This document shows positions 10,976 through 21,383 of a DNA stretch of 64,000 nt, piece by piece; positions within the stretch are counted from its first letter, which is position 1, and every line of letters begins with the position of its first letter. The notes beneath the pieces were generated by a model. The model was not told the origin of the DNA. It did not search any database and saw nothing but the letters and a program-made list of their open reading frames with translations. Position numbers and translations under genes: made by a program. Origin of the DNA: Raphanus sativus. Lineage: Eukaryota; Streptophyta; Magnoliopsida; Brassicales; Brassicaceae. The DNA lies in contig NC_079515.1 in the NCBI RefSeq assembly GCF_000801105.2, positions 27,055,407 to 27,119,406 of the forward strand. The letters are read 5' to 3'.

Positions 10976-11625
10976 CACTACAAGAAAGCAGGCGGATACT
11001 GACGGACGAATTCGTCAGAATATCGTCGGAATAGACATATTTTGACGAATATCTGACGAAACTGTCCGTCGGTATCATTTCGTCGGAATTTCGAACTTCG
11101 TCGGAATTTCGTCAGCCACACCGACGAATTTCTGACGAATACCGAGAAACTTTATTCTGACGAACTTCTGACCACATTCCGATAACAGCTCCGACAACAG
11201 TGGTCATCGGAAAATTGGAAATACTGACGAACCAAGTCCCTCGGAAAATACTGACGAACGTTGGTTTGTCAGAAAATACCGACGAACTGGGTTCGTCGGA
11301 AAATACCGACGAACCTTGTCCTCGGTAAATACCGACGACCTTGTTCGTCAGTATTTTCCGAGGGACATGGTTCGTCGGTATTTTCCGAGGACCGCAATTC
11401 GTCAGTATTTTCTGAGGGACATGGTTCGTCAGTATTTCCAAATTTTTTAAAAATAATTATATTTTGCATTTTTAAATATTTTTTATTATAGAATTAAATT
11501 TTGCAATTTTATAAATTTAATTAAAATAAATCTGAAATTGAAAACTAATAATATTATAGAATTTAAATTCATACAAACCGAAATATTAAAAAAAACATTC
11601 AGAAAGTTTTAAAATTCAGAAAAAA

Positions 11626-13596
11626 CTAAGAACTCGAAGCAAATAAACGGTTTAGCTTCTCCATTATCTCGGCGTTGGTCTTCTTTTGGGATGCCAACTC
11701 AGCAAGGATAGTGGCATTCTCAGCTTGGATAGTGGCATTCTCAGCTTGGATAGTGGCGTTCTGCTCCTCCAATGCCACAATCCGTTCACCTTTGTCATGT
11801 AGCTCCTCGAGAATCATGGGATCGGCATACGGAACCTGCGAAGAAGATGCCGGATACGAAGAAGCACGGCGGGCCAATCCAACTAAAAAGCCTCCTTTCC
11901 TTTTAGGAACAGCCTACAAAATATTTTAAGTTAGTAAACTACATTATAAAATGAATATATTGATAAAAAAAATTACCTTTTCAACCATCTCATTTATTTG
12001 CAATCGGGACAAGTTGGTTGAAGCTCCCACTGAATCGCCGTCATCAGAGAGAGGCTGAGATTGAGATGCTATTTCAGTTTCCACCAAATCAACGACATCT
12101 TTGATCAAGAGGTCCTGAATTTGACCCGTCGTCTTGTTAGTGTGAGCCACCTTAATGAGTTGGAGTCGATCAACGGGATTACCGTCATTTGCTTCGATCT
12201 AAAAAACCGCCATTATTAGCCAAGGAATATAAAAAATATTTATATAAATAAACATAAAGATAAATAAAAAAAAAACTTACAAGTTCATCTTCCTTAGTAG
12301 ACATAGAGCAAGCCCCGAGGTTGTGCACATACATACCTTTCCCGCCACGATCGCTCTTCCGGTTCTTAGAGTTCCTAGAAGACGTCTCTGCAGTTTCGTC
12401 CTTCTGCCAATGAACTATCAACTGCTCGAACACCCTCCCGTTGATGTTCCGTGGCCTCTTGTTCTTCTGCCAAACTTTCTTCCACGCGTTCACCTGCTTT
12501 GTATAAGAGTCCATGGCCTTAGCTTTGAATCTAATACGGACTGTTTCCGTGTGATCGGGGTGCCAGTTGAACTCTTGCTACAAAACACACATAATTTTAA
12601 TAAGTAGATATATTAAAAAAAATGTAAATAATTTTAAAAAATGAAGAGTTAGTACCGAAAATTGACGAAACCACAACTCTTGGTCGTCTTGAGGGATCTC
12701 ACTCCACTTCGTATATCCAATTTGGAGCATGGAATACATCATCTGGTTGATGCTCCTGCTAATGCCATTACTCAACTTGGTGAACCTTTAAAAAAATACA
12801 AGTTAGCAAGTTAATTAATGGAAAAAAACATAATGCTACAAATAAAAAAAATACTAACCAAGTGCTATGTCCTCGTCGTGGGGTGGGATGGAGAACCGGG
12901 AGATGCTCTCGACCCGGTTGTTGAACCAATAGTTCAACTGGCATGACCCCCGGATTCTGTTGAGCAGGAGCGGGAGGTGGAGCGGGAATATATGCGGGAA
13001 ACGAGTTTTGTTCGTGAGACGATCCCGATGCACGGGAAGAGCTCACCGAACTACGTCGACGGGCTGCGGGGCGGGGTGATTCCTCGGACCTAAAAAAATT
13101 AATACATCAAATTCATTAAATTGCTTTTTACATAAAAAATGATTTATATATATATATAAAAATATAAAAAATATAATTTTTTTTATAAATATTGAAAAAG
13201 GTTGTTAAATATTTTTAAAAATCGTAAAATGTTTTTAAAAATCAAAAATGTTTTTAAAAATCAAAAAACGTTTTTAAAAATCAAAAAAACGTTTCTAAAA
13301 ATCATAAAAAAAATTAAAACGTTTTAAATAATACATAGTTTAAACTGTAAACTTGAAAAACGTTTTTAAAAATCAAAAAACGTTTTAAAAATAGTAAAAC
13401 GTTTTGAATTTTAACAAAAACACCAAATAATTCCAGAAAAAAAATTAAAACAACAATTCAAACAACAATCCTAACTTATATATCCTAAACAATCCATTCA
13501 ATCCTAAAACATTCAATCAAACAACCTCAAATCGGAGATCTAACATCCAAAACCCTAAAAAATTGAAATAAACAAAGGTTAGGATGATTCTTACAT
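11626..13596 (-). CDS. CACTA 2 tnpA-like protein, 6 exons, split start codon
   Basis: Minus-strand exons 13089-12859, 12785-12656, 12577-12281, 12198-11977 and 11913-11626 join in frame. An upstream leader exon ends at 13595 with ...AAATCAT/GTAAG, and the next exon starts G/TCCGAGGAA. Splicing therefore makes AT+G, a start codon interrupted by a 505-base intron (MSEESPRPAARRR). The product has 389 residues. The N-terminus is Pro/Ala/Ser-rich. The middle (QEFNWHPDHTETVRIRFKAKAMDSY as two pieces, then VNAWKKVWQKNKRPRNINGRVF and LIVHW) fits the plant En/Spm DNA-binding transposase family. The C-terminus is a short coiled coil with AENATIQ tandemly repeated (21-base repeats near 11710-11755). It is probably the end-binding partner of tnpD. 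The split start is inferred from splice signals and phase, not from a transcript. Confidence 0.8.
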
Positions 13597-13754
13597 GATT
13601 TCGGGTTTGGGGGAAGAGATATGAGCGTGGGTAGAGGAATCGCCGGGGATGGGAGCTCGAAAACTGCCGGAATCGCCTTGAAAGAGAGAGAAACGGCGGA
13701 GAGGATAGAGAGAGAGGCGGAAATAACGAAGAAGGAAGAAGAAGGGTAATTATA

Positions 13755-14533
13755 TTTGATGATTCCGACGGACACGGGTTCGTCAGTATTCCGTCGGAAT
13801 CATTAAATATAAACCAATTGGCGGTGCGCGAAAATTTTCACGCGGTTTGGTTTTCCCGGGTGAACAAAAATTCCGACGGACACGGGTTCGTCAGTATATT
13901 CCGACGGAATACTGACGAACTTTACCGAGGGAATTCCGACGACATAGTGTTTAGGGGTTGATTACAAGTTTCTAAATGTAAAATCCTAATCTTTGATAAT
14001 ATATATAGTATTTGCATAAATATTTAACAATAAAAATGTTTTTATAACACAATTTTACACAATAACATTTTTTGAAGTAAGATTAGATGAATATGATTGT
14101 ATAAGTATATGAGTGTTAAGATGAGATGTTATAAAAACATTGATATGCATAAACACTTATTTTATGAGTTGTTATATTTGAATGGTTGCGATCTAATACT
14201 ATACTAAGCACTTATTATGTGTTATTTTCGTAGTTTTGGCATCAAAATTTATAGATTTTTATGTTTGAAATTGTTTTGAAACACATGTCCTCGGTATTCC
14301 GTCGGTATATTCCGACGAATTACCGACGAACTAGACCAGTTCGTCGGTATGTCGTCGGAATATACCGACGAATTACCGAGGAAGTATACAAACATCAATG
14401 AAACCCTATGTCGTCGGAATTCCGTCGGTATATACCGACGGATTACCGACGAACTGGCCTTGTTCGTCGGTAATCCGTCGGTATATGCCGACGGAATTCC
14501 GACGGACCGAGAAAAAAAAAAAAAAAAAAAAAC
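13755..14533. repeat. Internal clusters of the CACTA 2 terminal motif
   Basis: Between the two transposase genes lie two clusters (13755-13950 and 14285-14510) of the same GTCGGTATA / TTCCGACGGA units that fill the element's ends, in alternating orientation, so parts can fold back. Between the clusters (13950-14285) is plain AT-rich DNA. The first cluster sits immediately upstream of the inferred tnpA leader, so it could act in tnpA transcription, as the TnpA-binding sites near the Spm promoter do in maize. A run of about 19 A follows at 14513-14531. Confidence 0.75.
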
Positions 14534-17500
14534 CTAATCCGAATCTTCTGAATCTTCATCAAACTCCCCAACCTCAGCTTCTGGCTCCGAATGTACAACA
14601 GCATCAAGTCCAAACTCAGTAAAATTCTCAACGAATTCAACATCTGCCAAATCTTCAACTGCCTGGGCGTTGCTGGTAGACTCTGGTTGCAATGGTTCAT
14701 CATCATCAGAACTTCCATTCAATCGTCCTCTTGGGTTGATTTGCGTTACTGTGACCCATGGATCGTCTCTGTACGTCACCCGAGGGTAACTGATGTAGCA
14801 CACCTATACATATCAATTTTACAAGTATTAGTAGAATATATAACATTAATTAATGATATTGGTAAAAAATTATGAATATATTGACATACCTGATCAGCTT
14901 GTGAACCAAGAATGAAGGGATCATAATATTGAAGTTTCCGCCGCGAATGAACCGATATAACACCAAACGCATCAATCTTCACTCCTCTATCTGGGGTGGT
15001 GTCATACCAATCACAATAGAATACTACACAACGCAATCCAACCATTCCAGGAAATTGGATTTCTAATATTTCTTTTATGTTGCCGTAGTAGACATCGTCA
15101 CCGGAAGAAGATGAAACACCAGCATCATATGTTGTCTTAGAATGACCTTTCTTTGTGAATGCATATCCTCGCGTACAGAATTTTGGATATGATTTGACCA
15201 CATAGTTTGGTCCCTGCACAAATTCGCGTATCCAATCATCGAACACAAAACCTCTGGCCAAACCATCATTCACCTATAAATTAAAAACATATATGAGTGA
15301 AAAGTTAATTTGTTTATATTAAAATTAAACTACTCATTTGTTTATATGACTCACATAACTACGAAGCCACACAGCAAATCCATTATCTCTAAGTTGTTGA
15401 AGCTCAAGTTCTGTTGCATGCCTGTGAGTCATACGCAACTCCGCCATATATACACTATATACAAAAATATTATATCAATATGAAATAAATTTATTGAATA
15501 TTAAAAAAAAACAATGTAAATGAATAAATATTTTTACCTCTCATATTGTAGAACATCTTCACAGTTGGTGAGCAAATATGTTTGCAAATGAGCGTGCTCA
15601 GTGTCCGTAAGTCTCCGCTTCGTGAATGTTCCACTAAGTCGTCCTATTTCCTTGAACATGCTTGGGACAGTAACATGATATGTTGCTCTCTCTCCTCTGT
15701 CATTGTGCCGAGAAGGTCTTCGATGTTTTGTATGCACTTCTGGTGGAAAATAATTTTCAGCAAAGATTGCAGTTTCTTCATTGATCACCTGTGCCACTAT
15801 AGATCCTTCCACCCGGCTTAAATTTTTGACCATTTTCTTCAGATGATGCATATAACGCTCAAAAATATACATCCATCTGTACTGCACAAGACCACCAAGT
15901 TCCAATTCTCTTGCGAGATGAATAACAAGATGTTCCATAACATCAAAGAATGATGGAGGAAATATCTTCTCGAGGTTGCACATGCTGACTGGTGCGTTTG
16001 TCTTCAAATTATTAATACCCTCTTCAGTCACTACTCTGCTGCATAAATCGCGGAAGAAAACACTTATCCCTACATAGATAAAAGACATAATTTTCATAAG
16101 TAATAGTTTATATAAGCATAATTGTTAAATATAAAAATAAATTAAATTGTAAAAATATAAGATACCTGCAATTGCTTCATGAACATTACGTGGCAATAAT
16201 GCTGAAAAAGCAAACGGAAGGAGGCGCTGCATAATTACATGACAATCATGACTCTTCAAGCCAGTAAACTTTCCTTCGCTTCTATCAACGCAATTCCCCA
16301 AATTTGATGCATATCCGTCAGGAAATTTCACTTTATATGTAATCCAATCAAAGAACTCTTCTTTTCTAGCACCATCTAGACGATAAATGGGAAAAGGGGC
16401 CGTACCATTCTCATCCACATGAAGTTCAGGACGATCACAAATATCGACTAAATCCAACCTTGACTTCAAGTTATCCTTCGTTTTACCTTGGATGTTAAAG
16501 ACTGTGTTCATCAGATTGTCGAAGAAGTTCTTCTCAATATGCATGACATCTAAATTATGCCGCAATAGATGACTTTCCCAATATGGCAGATCCCAGAAAA
16601 TACTCTTTTTGTGCCAGTTATGTAGCTCTCCAACCGCACTGACTCGAATGTTTTCATGTCCACCTACATCTGGCGTCCTTTCTGCATCAAAATACCTAAA
16701 CTGCTTCAACAAATCTTCCCCACTAACTTCCACAGGTGGACCATCAAACACCTGCTTGTTCTTCGTAAATGCATTCCTACTCCTGCGGTATGGATGATCA
16801 GGTGGTAGAAATCGCCTGTGACAGTCAAACCAACACGTTTTCCTTCCGTTCTTTAGTTGGAAAGCAGCTGTGTCATCTTGACAATATGGACATGATAGTC
16901 TCCCATGTGTTGTCCATCCAGATAACATACCATATGCTGGAAAGTCACTTATTGTCCACATAAGTACTGCCCGCATATGAAAGTTTTCTTTGCACGAAAC
17001 ATCGTATGTCTCAAAACCATGCGCCCATAGTTGTTGCAACTCATATATCAGTGGTTGAAGAAACACATCTAGTGATCTTTTAGGATGCTCTGGCCCGGGG
17101 ACGAGAATTGAGAGGAACAAAAACTCTCGTCGCATGCACAAGCTCGGCGGTAGGTTGTACGGTGTCACAATAACTGGCCAAAGAGAATACTGTCTTCCAT
17201 GCTTTCCAAATGGGCTGAAACCATCAGTAGATAATCCAAGATAAACATTTCTTCTCTCTTCTGCAAATTCTTGATATATTGACTGGAAATGTTTCCAAGC
17301 CTTCGCATCTGAAGGATGTCTAATCTCACCATTTGTGGAATGCTCTGCATGCCATCTCATTGCTTTTGCTGTGCGCTCACACTGATACAACCTCTTCAAT
17401 CTTTCCGTCAATGGCAAATACCACATTCTTTTGAACGGGATCGGAACTCTTCCCCTCGTCTCCTGGAAACGAGGTTTCCCACAAAATTTGCATTCATTCC

Positions 17501-18221
17501 GTGTCTCATCCGCTCTCCAGTAGATCATGCAGTTGTCAATACATACATCTATCACTTCGTACGGTAGTTGAAGACCGGCAACCAGTTTCTGAACTTCGTA
17601 GTATGAACCCGGTGCAACATTATCCTCAGGTAGAATGCCTTTGACAAAATCAGTAATCGCATCCATACATTCTTCAGCCAAATTATAGTCTGTCTTAATA
17701 CCCATTAATCTAGTTGCAGATGATAAGGCTGAATGACCATCTCTACAATTTTGATACAAATGTTGTTTTCCTGCATCCAACATGTCAAAAAATCTCCTAG
17801 ATTCGGGATTTGGTTCTTCCCCTCTATAATGATCATGTACCATCTGCTCAGTACCTACACCATAATCTATATCCGTTCTAGATTCTTCTAACCTAATATC
17901 CGGCTGAAATTCACTAATAGGCTGAGGTTCGCTAGTACTACCATATTCATAACCAGTTTCCCCATGAAGATACCAAACTTTATAATTACGTGAAAACCCT
18001 TTCATATACAAATGAGTCCAAACATTAAATTCTTCTATAACTTTATTATTATTGCAACTAGAGCAGGGACATCTTAACATACCATTTTTTGCATCTGGTT
18101 GTTGTTGAACAAGCCTCATGAATTCTTTAATCCCTTGAACGTATTCTTCCGTAAGCAATTTGGTGTTGGGATCCAAATGAGGTTTATCCATCCATGAACG
18201 ATAATAACCTCCTGAAGACAT
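14534..18221 (-). CDS. CACTA 2 tnpD/TNP2-like transposase, intact, 5 exons
   Basis: Exons 18221-16166, 16069-15538, 15454-15355, 15273-14890 and 14803-14534 have GT-AG borders and sum to 1,114 codons in frame with the stop (1,113 residues). Domains in order: Transpos_assoc zinc-binding region (CPCSSCNNN, HLYMKGFSRNYKVWYLHGE, about residues 50-90); Transposase_21 (about residues 270-640; CKFCGKPRF, MWYLPLTERLKRLYQ, STDGFSPFG, DFPAYGMLSGWTTHGRLSCPYC, HNLDVMHIEKNFFDN); DUF4218 (about 690-800; CNLEKIFPPSFFDVMEHL, RWMYIFERYM); DUF4216 (about 955-1020; VVFYCDWYDT); and an acidic C-terminal tail. It is the catalytic RNase H-like transposase that would act on the CACTA ends with the tnpA product. No stop or frameshift was found. 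It carries the parts missing from CACTA 1. Confidence 0.92.
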
Positions 18222-18821
18222 GATTTTTACGGAATTGTTATGATCAAAGAGAATGAAGAGAGAATGAGGAGTGAAGAGTTGAAATGAGGAGGGGTTGAAT
18301 TTATAGAAAATTAGTTACAGCTTTCCGACGACTTTCTGACGGAATTCCGACGGACATAAAGTAGTGCGTCGGAATTCCGTCGGTATTTACAAATTTCAAA
18401 CGGCTATAAAACGGTCATATGGATTTGTCGGCAACGGTCACATAGTCCGTCAGAAATTCGTCGGTATTTTCTGACGGAATACCGACGACCGCAACGGTTA
18501 TATTTGTTGATCGAAATATCGTCGGATAGTCGTCGGTATATACCGACGAACAACAGTTCGTCAGAATTCCGTCGGTATATTCCGACGGAATACCGACGAC
18601 CGCAACGGATATATTTGTTGATCGGAATATCGTCGGATAGTCGTCGGTATATACCGACGAACCCTGGTTCGTCAGAATTCCGTCGGAATATACCGACGAA
18701 ATTCCGACGACCTCATATTTTTGGCTTTCGTCGGAAATTGGTCGGAAAATCGTCAAATTTGTCCGACGACATTTTGGTCCGTCGGAACCTCCGTCGGAAT
18801 TCAGCGTGTTTTCTTGTAGTG

Positions 18822-19238
18822 TGTATGGAAGCAAAAAAATTTCATGTTCTCACACTGAATGAAAACAAAATTTAATTCAAACCTCACCGCTTTTTGTAGC
18901 AATGACAATGTTATGAAGTTGCATCGCGGAAACCAACCTAATTTACTGAAGTACTTTGTATAAAATGAAACAAGCGATAACTTCTAAAACATCTTTTAGA
19001 TAAAGGAGCAAATAAGTAATTTTTTTTCCATCAGCTGATTTCATTAAAACTCCACCTGAAGAACTATGGTTACAGAGATCACAGCTACCAGCCAGTAGAA
19101 CAAATATCCACGGCAATACGACAAGGCCGGAGAAACATAACCCAACCTTATAATGGCATTGACGCAAGATTGATAAGGTTGTGCTATATCCTGATCATCT
19201 GACTTTTTCTATGTTAGTTGATCTTGGAAATGACTCGC
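18822..19238. other. Flanking DNA with an unrecognised short frame
   Basis: On the minus strand, 19167-18943 encodes a 74-residue frame with hydrophobic stretches (VGLCFSGLVVLPWIFVLLAG and LLLYLKDVLEVIACFILY). It opens with TTG rather than ATG, so if it is real it is an internal piece of a gene. I do not recognise the product. The CACTA 2 insertion is directly beside it. Confidence 0.3.
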
Positions 19239-19910
19239 CTAGGTTGCACGGGTACGCCTCTTGGGTGCCGTCTCGAGTACCGGGTTCGGCAGGGGGACGG
19301 GTACGTCTCGGATACGCCTAGGAAACGTCCCCGACACATGTAAGGTGAACCCGGGACGGCATGGCTTAAGGGGGACGGGTTTGGTCAGAGATGGGAGACG
19401 TCTCAGAGACGTATCCATTGATTTTTGTGTGTTTTTTTTTTTTTTGCTAAACAAAATGATAAAAAATTGTTTATCAAATATTAATAGTCTCTTCCACTTC
19501 CACATTGTTCTCTTCCATTCTCCTACTTTTATGTCTTCCTCTTTTGACTCTCAACTATATCTCACGTAAGAATGTTTCTTCTTCTTGTCTCCTTCTGTTT
19601 TTTATGTTTTTGTTGTTTTCGTTTGAATTATATTTCATATACAAAATTCAGATTTTTTGTTCTCTATGTGTTTCTGTATACTAGTAGATGTTTAGCTTAT
19701 TATGTTGCTTTCTAAGTGTTTTTAAAACTGTAAGATCATATGTGAGAGATTTTAATATTGTGATTTATATGTAGTTTTACATAATATATATATATGTATA
19801 TATATAGCCGTTTCTATGCCCATACCCGTATCTACAAATTTTAAGTTTGACGTTTCCCGTCCCCGCTCCCGTCCCAGTTTCCGGTCCCCGTCCCGGTCCC
19901 GGGGCTGCTT
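19239..19910. mobile_element. Candidate GC-ended transposon remnant
   Basis: Both ends are unusually GC-rich for this region: GGTTGCACGGGTACGCC at the left, and GGTCCCGGGGCTGCTT at the right, reached through repeated CCCGTCCC / GGTCCCCG units. The sequence ACTCGC occurs just outside each end (19233-19238 and 19911-19916), a possible short target duplication. The interior is AT-rich with no protein. Weak similarity between the inverted ends suggests a non-autonomous DNA element, class unknown. Confidence 0.45.
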
Positions 19911-20820
19911 ACTCGCACATTATTTCATAAACTCAGTTTCTTTAGCAGAAATAAAAATAAAATAACCGAACCCCAAAAGTCTAATGGAGTATCCACTTCT
20001 AACCAAAATATTAGTCTAAACTACCAAGTACAAAAACCAGAGGGTCTCACCAAATAAAAAGAGATATACCTTCATTCCTGTACAAACCACTACGATCAAA
20101 TACATTAAGCAAAGGGAGAGCCTTCCTCATTCACAAAAACTTCAGCCAACCACAATGGATGCACTGTTGCAACATAGGATTGCGACAAGCCATGCCTAAG
20201 TACTTGTTTATTATTGAGATTGTTAGGTTTTTCAATAAATAAACAATTTGTCCTTTTACCAACGTTTTCTTTCCTCTTTTTTTTTTTTTTGAGCAAGGTT
20301 TTCTTTCCTCTTTTCTCATCCATTTAAAAATTGTGTCTTTTTTTGTGTTTGTCGTAGAAAAGCTCTTTTTAATTTGTCCATAACCCACGCATTTTATATA
20401 AAAGTAGAAAGATATAACTGATTAAGTGATTATTAATACTTTAGGGTTATCACCCTTTTCAAACCTTATAAAGGTATGTGCTATATATTTGGAAACCTTT
20501 ACAGCAGCTTCAACGGTGGTGAACCTGTTTTGAAATTTTAGTGGTAAAAATATAATATTCTAACAATAATTTAGTTTTTAATGTAATTTTTTATTCTTTT
20601 GTTTGGTTTTGATCAATGAAGAAAGGACAGCTGTATATCTTCTCTTCTCTAGTTATCTAAAATACCTTGGTTTTAATTAAGTTCATTATTTTTTAATTTT
20701 TCAAATAAATCAGACACCATCAAATATCCCTGTTAGATTATTTTCGTCATAAAACAACGAACATTACCTTGACTAGTAAAATACATTCAACACTCCATCG
20801 CTTATTTACAAAGTTTAAAT
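19911..20820. other. Intergenic, no gene seen
   Basis: AT-rich DNA. A TTTTCTTTCCTCTTTT segment is repeated around a T-run at 20265-20315. Minus-strand frames here (20105-20388) are Lys-rich translations of that low-complexity DNA and are not credible genes. Confidence 0.6.
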
Positions 20821-21370
20821 TAGGGCTGGGACTTTTTAACCGGAACCGAATACCAAACCGGAACCGACCCAAAATGGACCGGCTCGGACCGGTTTCGGAT
20901 AAAGCATATTTAACCGATGGGTAATATTTATGAATATCCACGGGTATCGGGTCGGTTCGGGTTTTTACCCGGATCCAATCAGATACCCGTTTAAACCGAA
21001 TTCATGTTTAAAAAACATTGATTTGCACCTTATGCAGTTCGAACCCGGGTGGGAGAGGTGAAAGTGCAGCCCCTTTTACAACTGCACCACTTCTATTTCG
21101 TTGTAAATACTTTTAAACTATAGATATATACACGATTTATATTAAACATTTTTTAAAATATCAAAAAATTTATAAAATATTTATAAAAGTAAATAAAAAT
21201 ATTAGTTTCCGGTTAATAATTTAATACCCGGGAACCGACCCGGAACTGATCCGAAACCGAACCATAAGTGTTCCAAGTACTCATTGGATACAATTTGTAA
21301 ATAACCGAATTATCCGGACCCGAACGGATCCTACCCGGAACCGATCCGAATATCCGAAATCCCAGACCTA
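20821..21370. mobile_element. hAT-type non-autonomous element, 550 bp
   Basis: The termini are TAGGGCTGGGA and, inverted, TAGGTCTGGGA (10 of 11 identical). A perfect 8-base target duplication GTTTAAAT lies at 20813-20820 and 21371-21378, the size made by hAT transposases. The interior has subterminal CCGGAACCGA/ACCCGGAACCGA repeats and no protein. Near 21000-21070 it carries a fragment with a Pol III B-box-like GTTCGAACCC, perhaps SINE- or tRNA-derived. Confidence 0.85.
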
Positions 21371-21383
21371 GTTTAAATGACAA

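Larger units (their letters stand above)
10976..18821 (-). mobile_element. CACTA (En/Spm) transposon 2, apparently complete, 7,846 bp
   Basis: The ends are CACTACAAGAAAGCAGGCGG at 10976 and, inverted, CACTACAAGAAAACACGC at 18821. They are flanked by a perfect 3-base duplication TGT (10973-10975 and 18822-18824). Subterminal arrays (about 10990-11440 and 18330-18805) contain many copies of a TTCCGTCGG / CCGACGAA motif in both orientations; similar clusters lie at 13760-13950 and 14290-14510, between the two genes. Genes on the minus strand, in transcription order, are tnpD (18221-14534) and tnpA (13596-11626), both with open frames. This is the same plan as CACTA 1, but the motif differs and the proteins are well diverged, so it is a separate family. 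It is a good candidate for an autonomous copy. Confidence 0.95.

Noticed and set aside
10976..18821. CRISPR-like array in the spaced repeats of the CACTA ends
   Set aside because: The repeats are in both orientations, variable and without regular spacers; this is a plant nuclear transposon.
18415..18875. Frames in the right end of CACTA 2 (and 11112-11491 at the left)
   Set aside because: They are translations of the repeated GTCGGTATA/CCGACGAA motif and appear on both strands.
21000..21090. A tRNA gene suggested by GTTCGAACCCGGGT
   Set aside because: No acceptor or anticodon stems can be formed; at most a SINE or tRNA-derived fragment in the hAT element.
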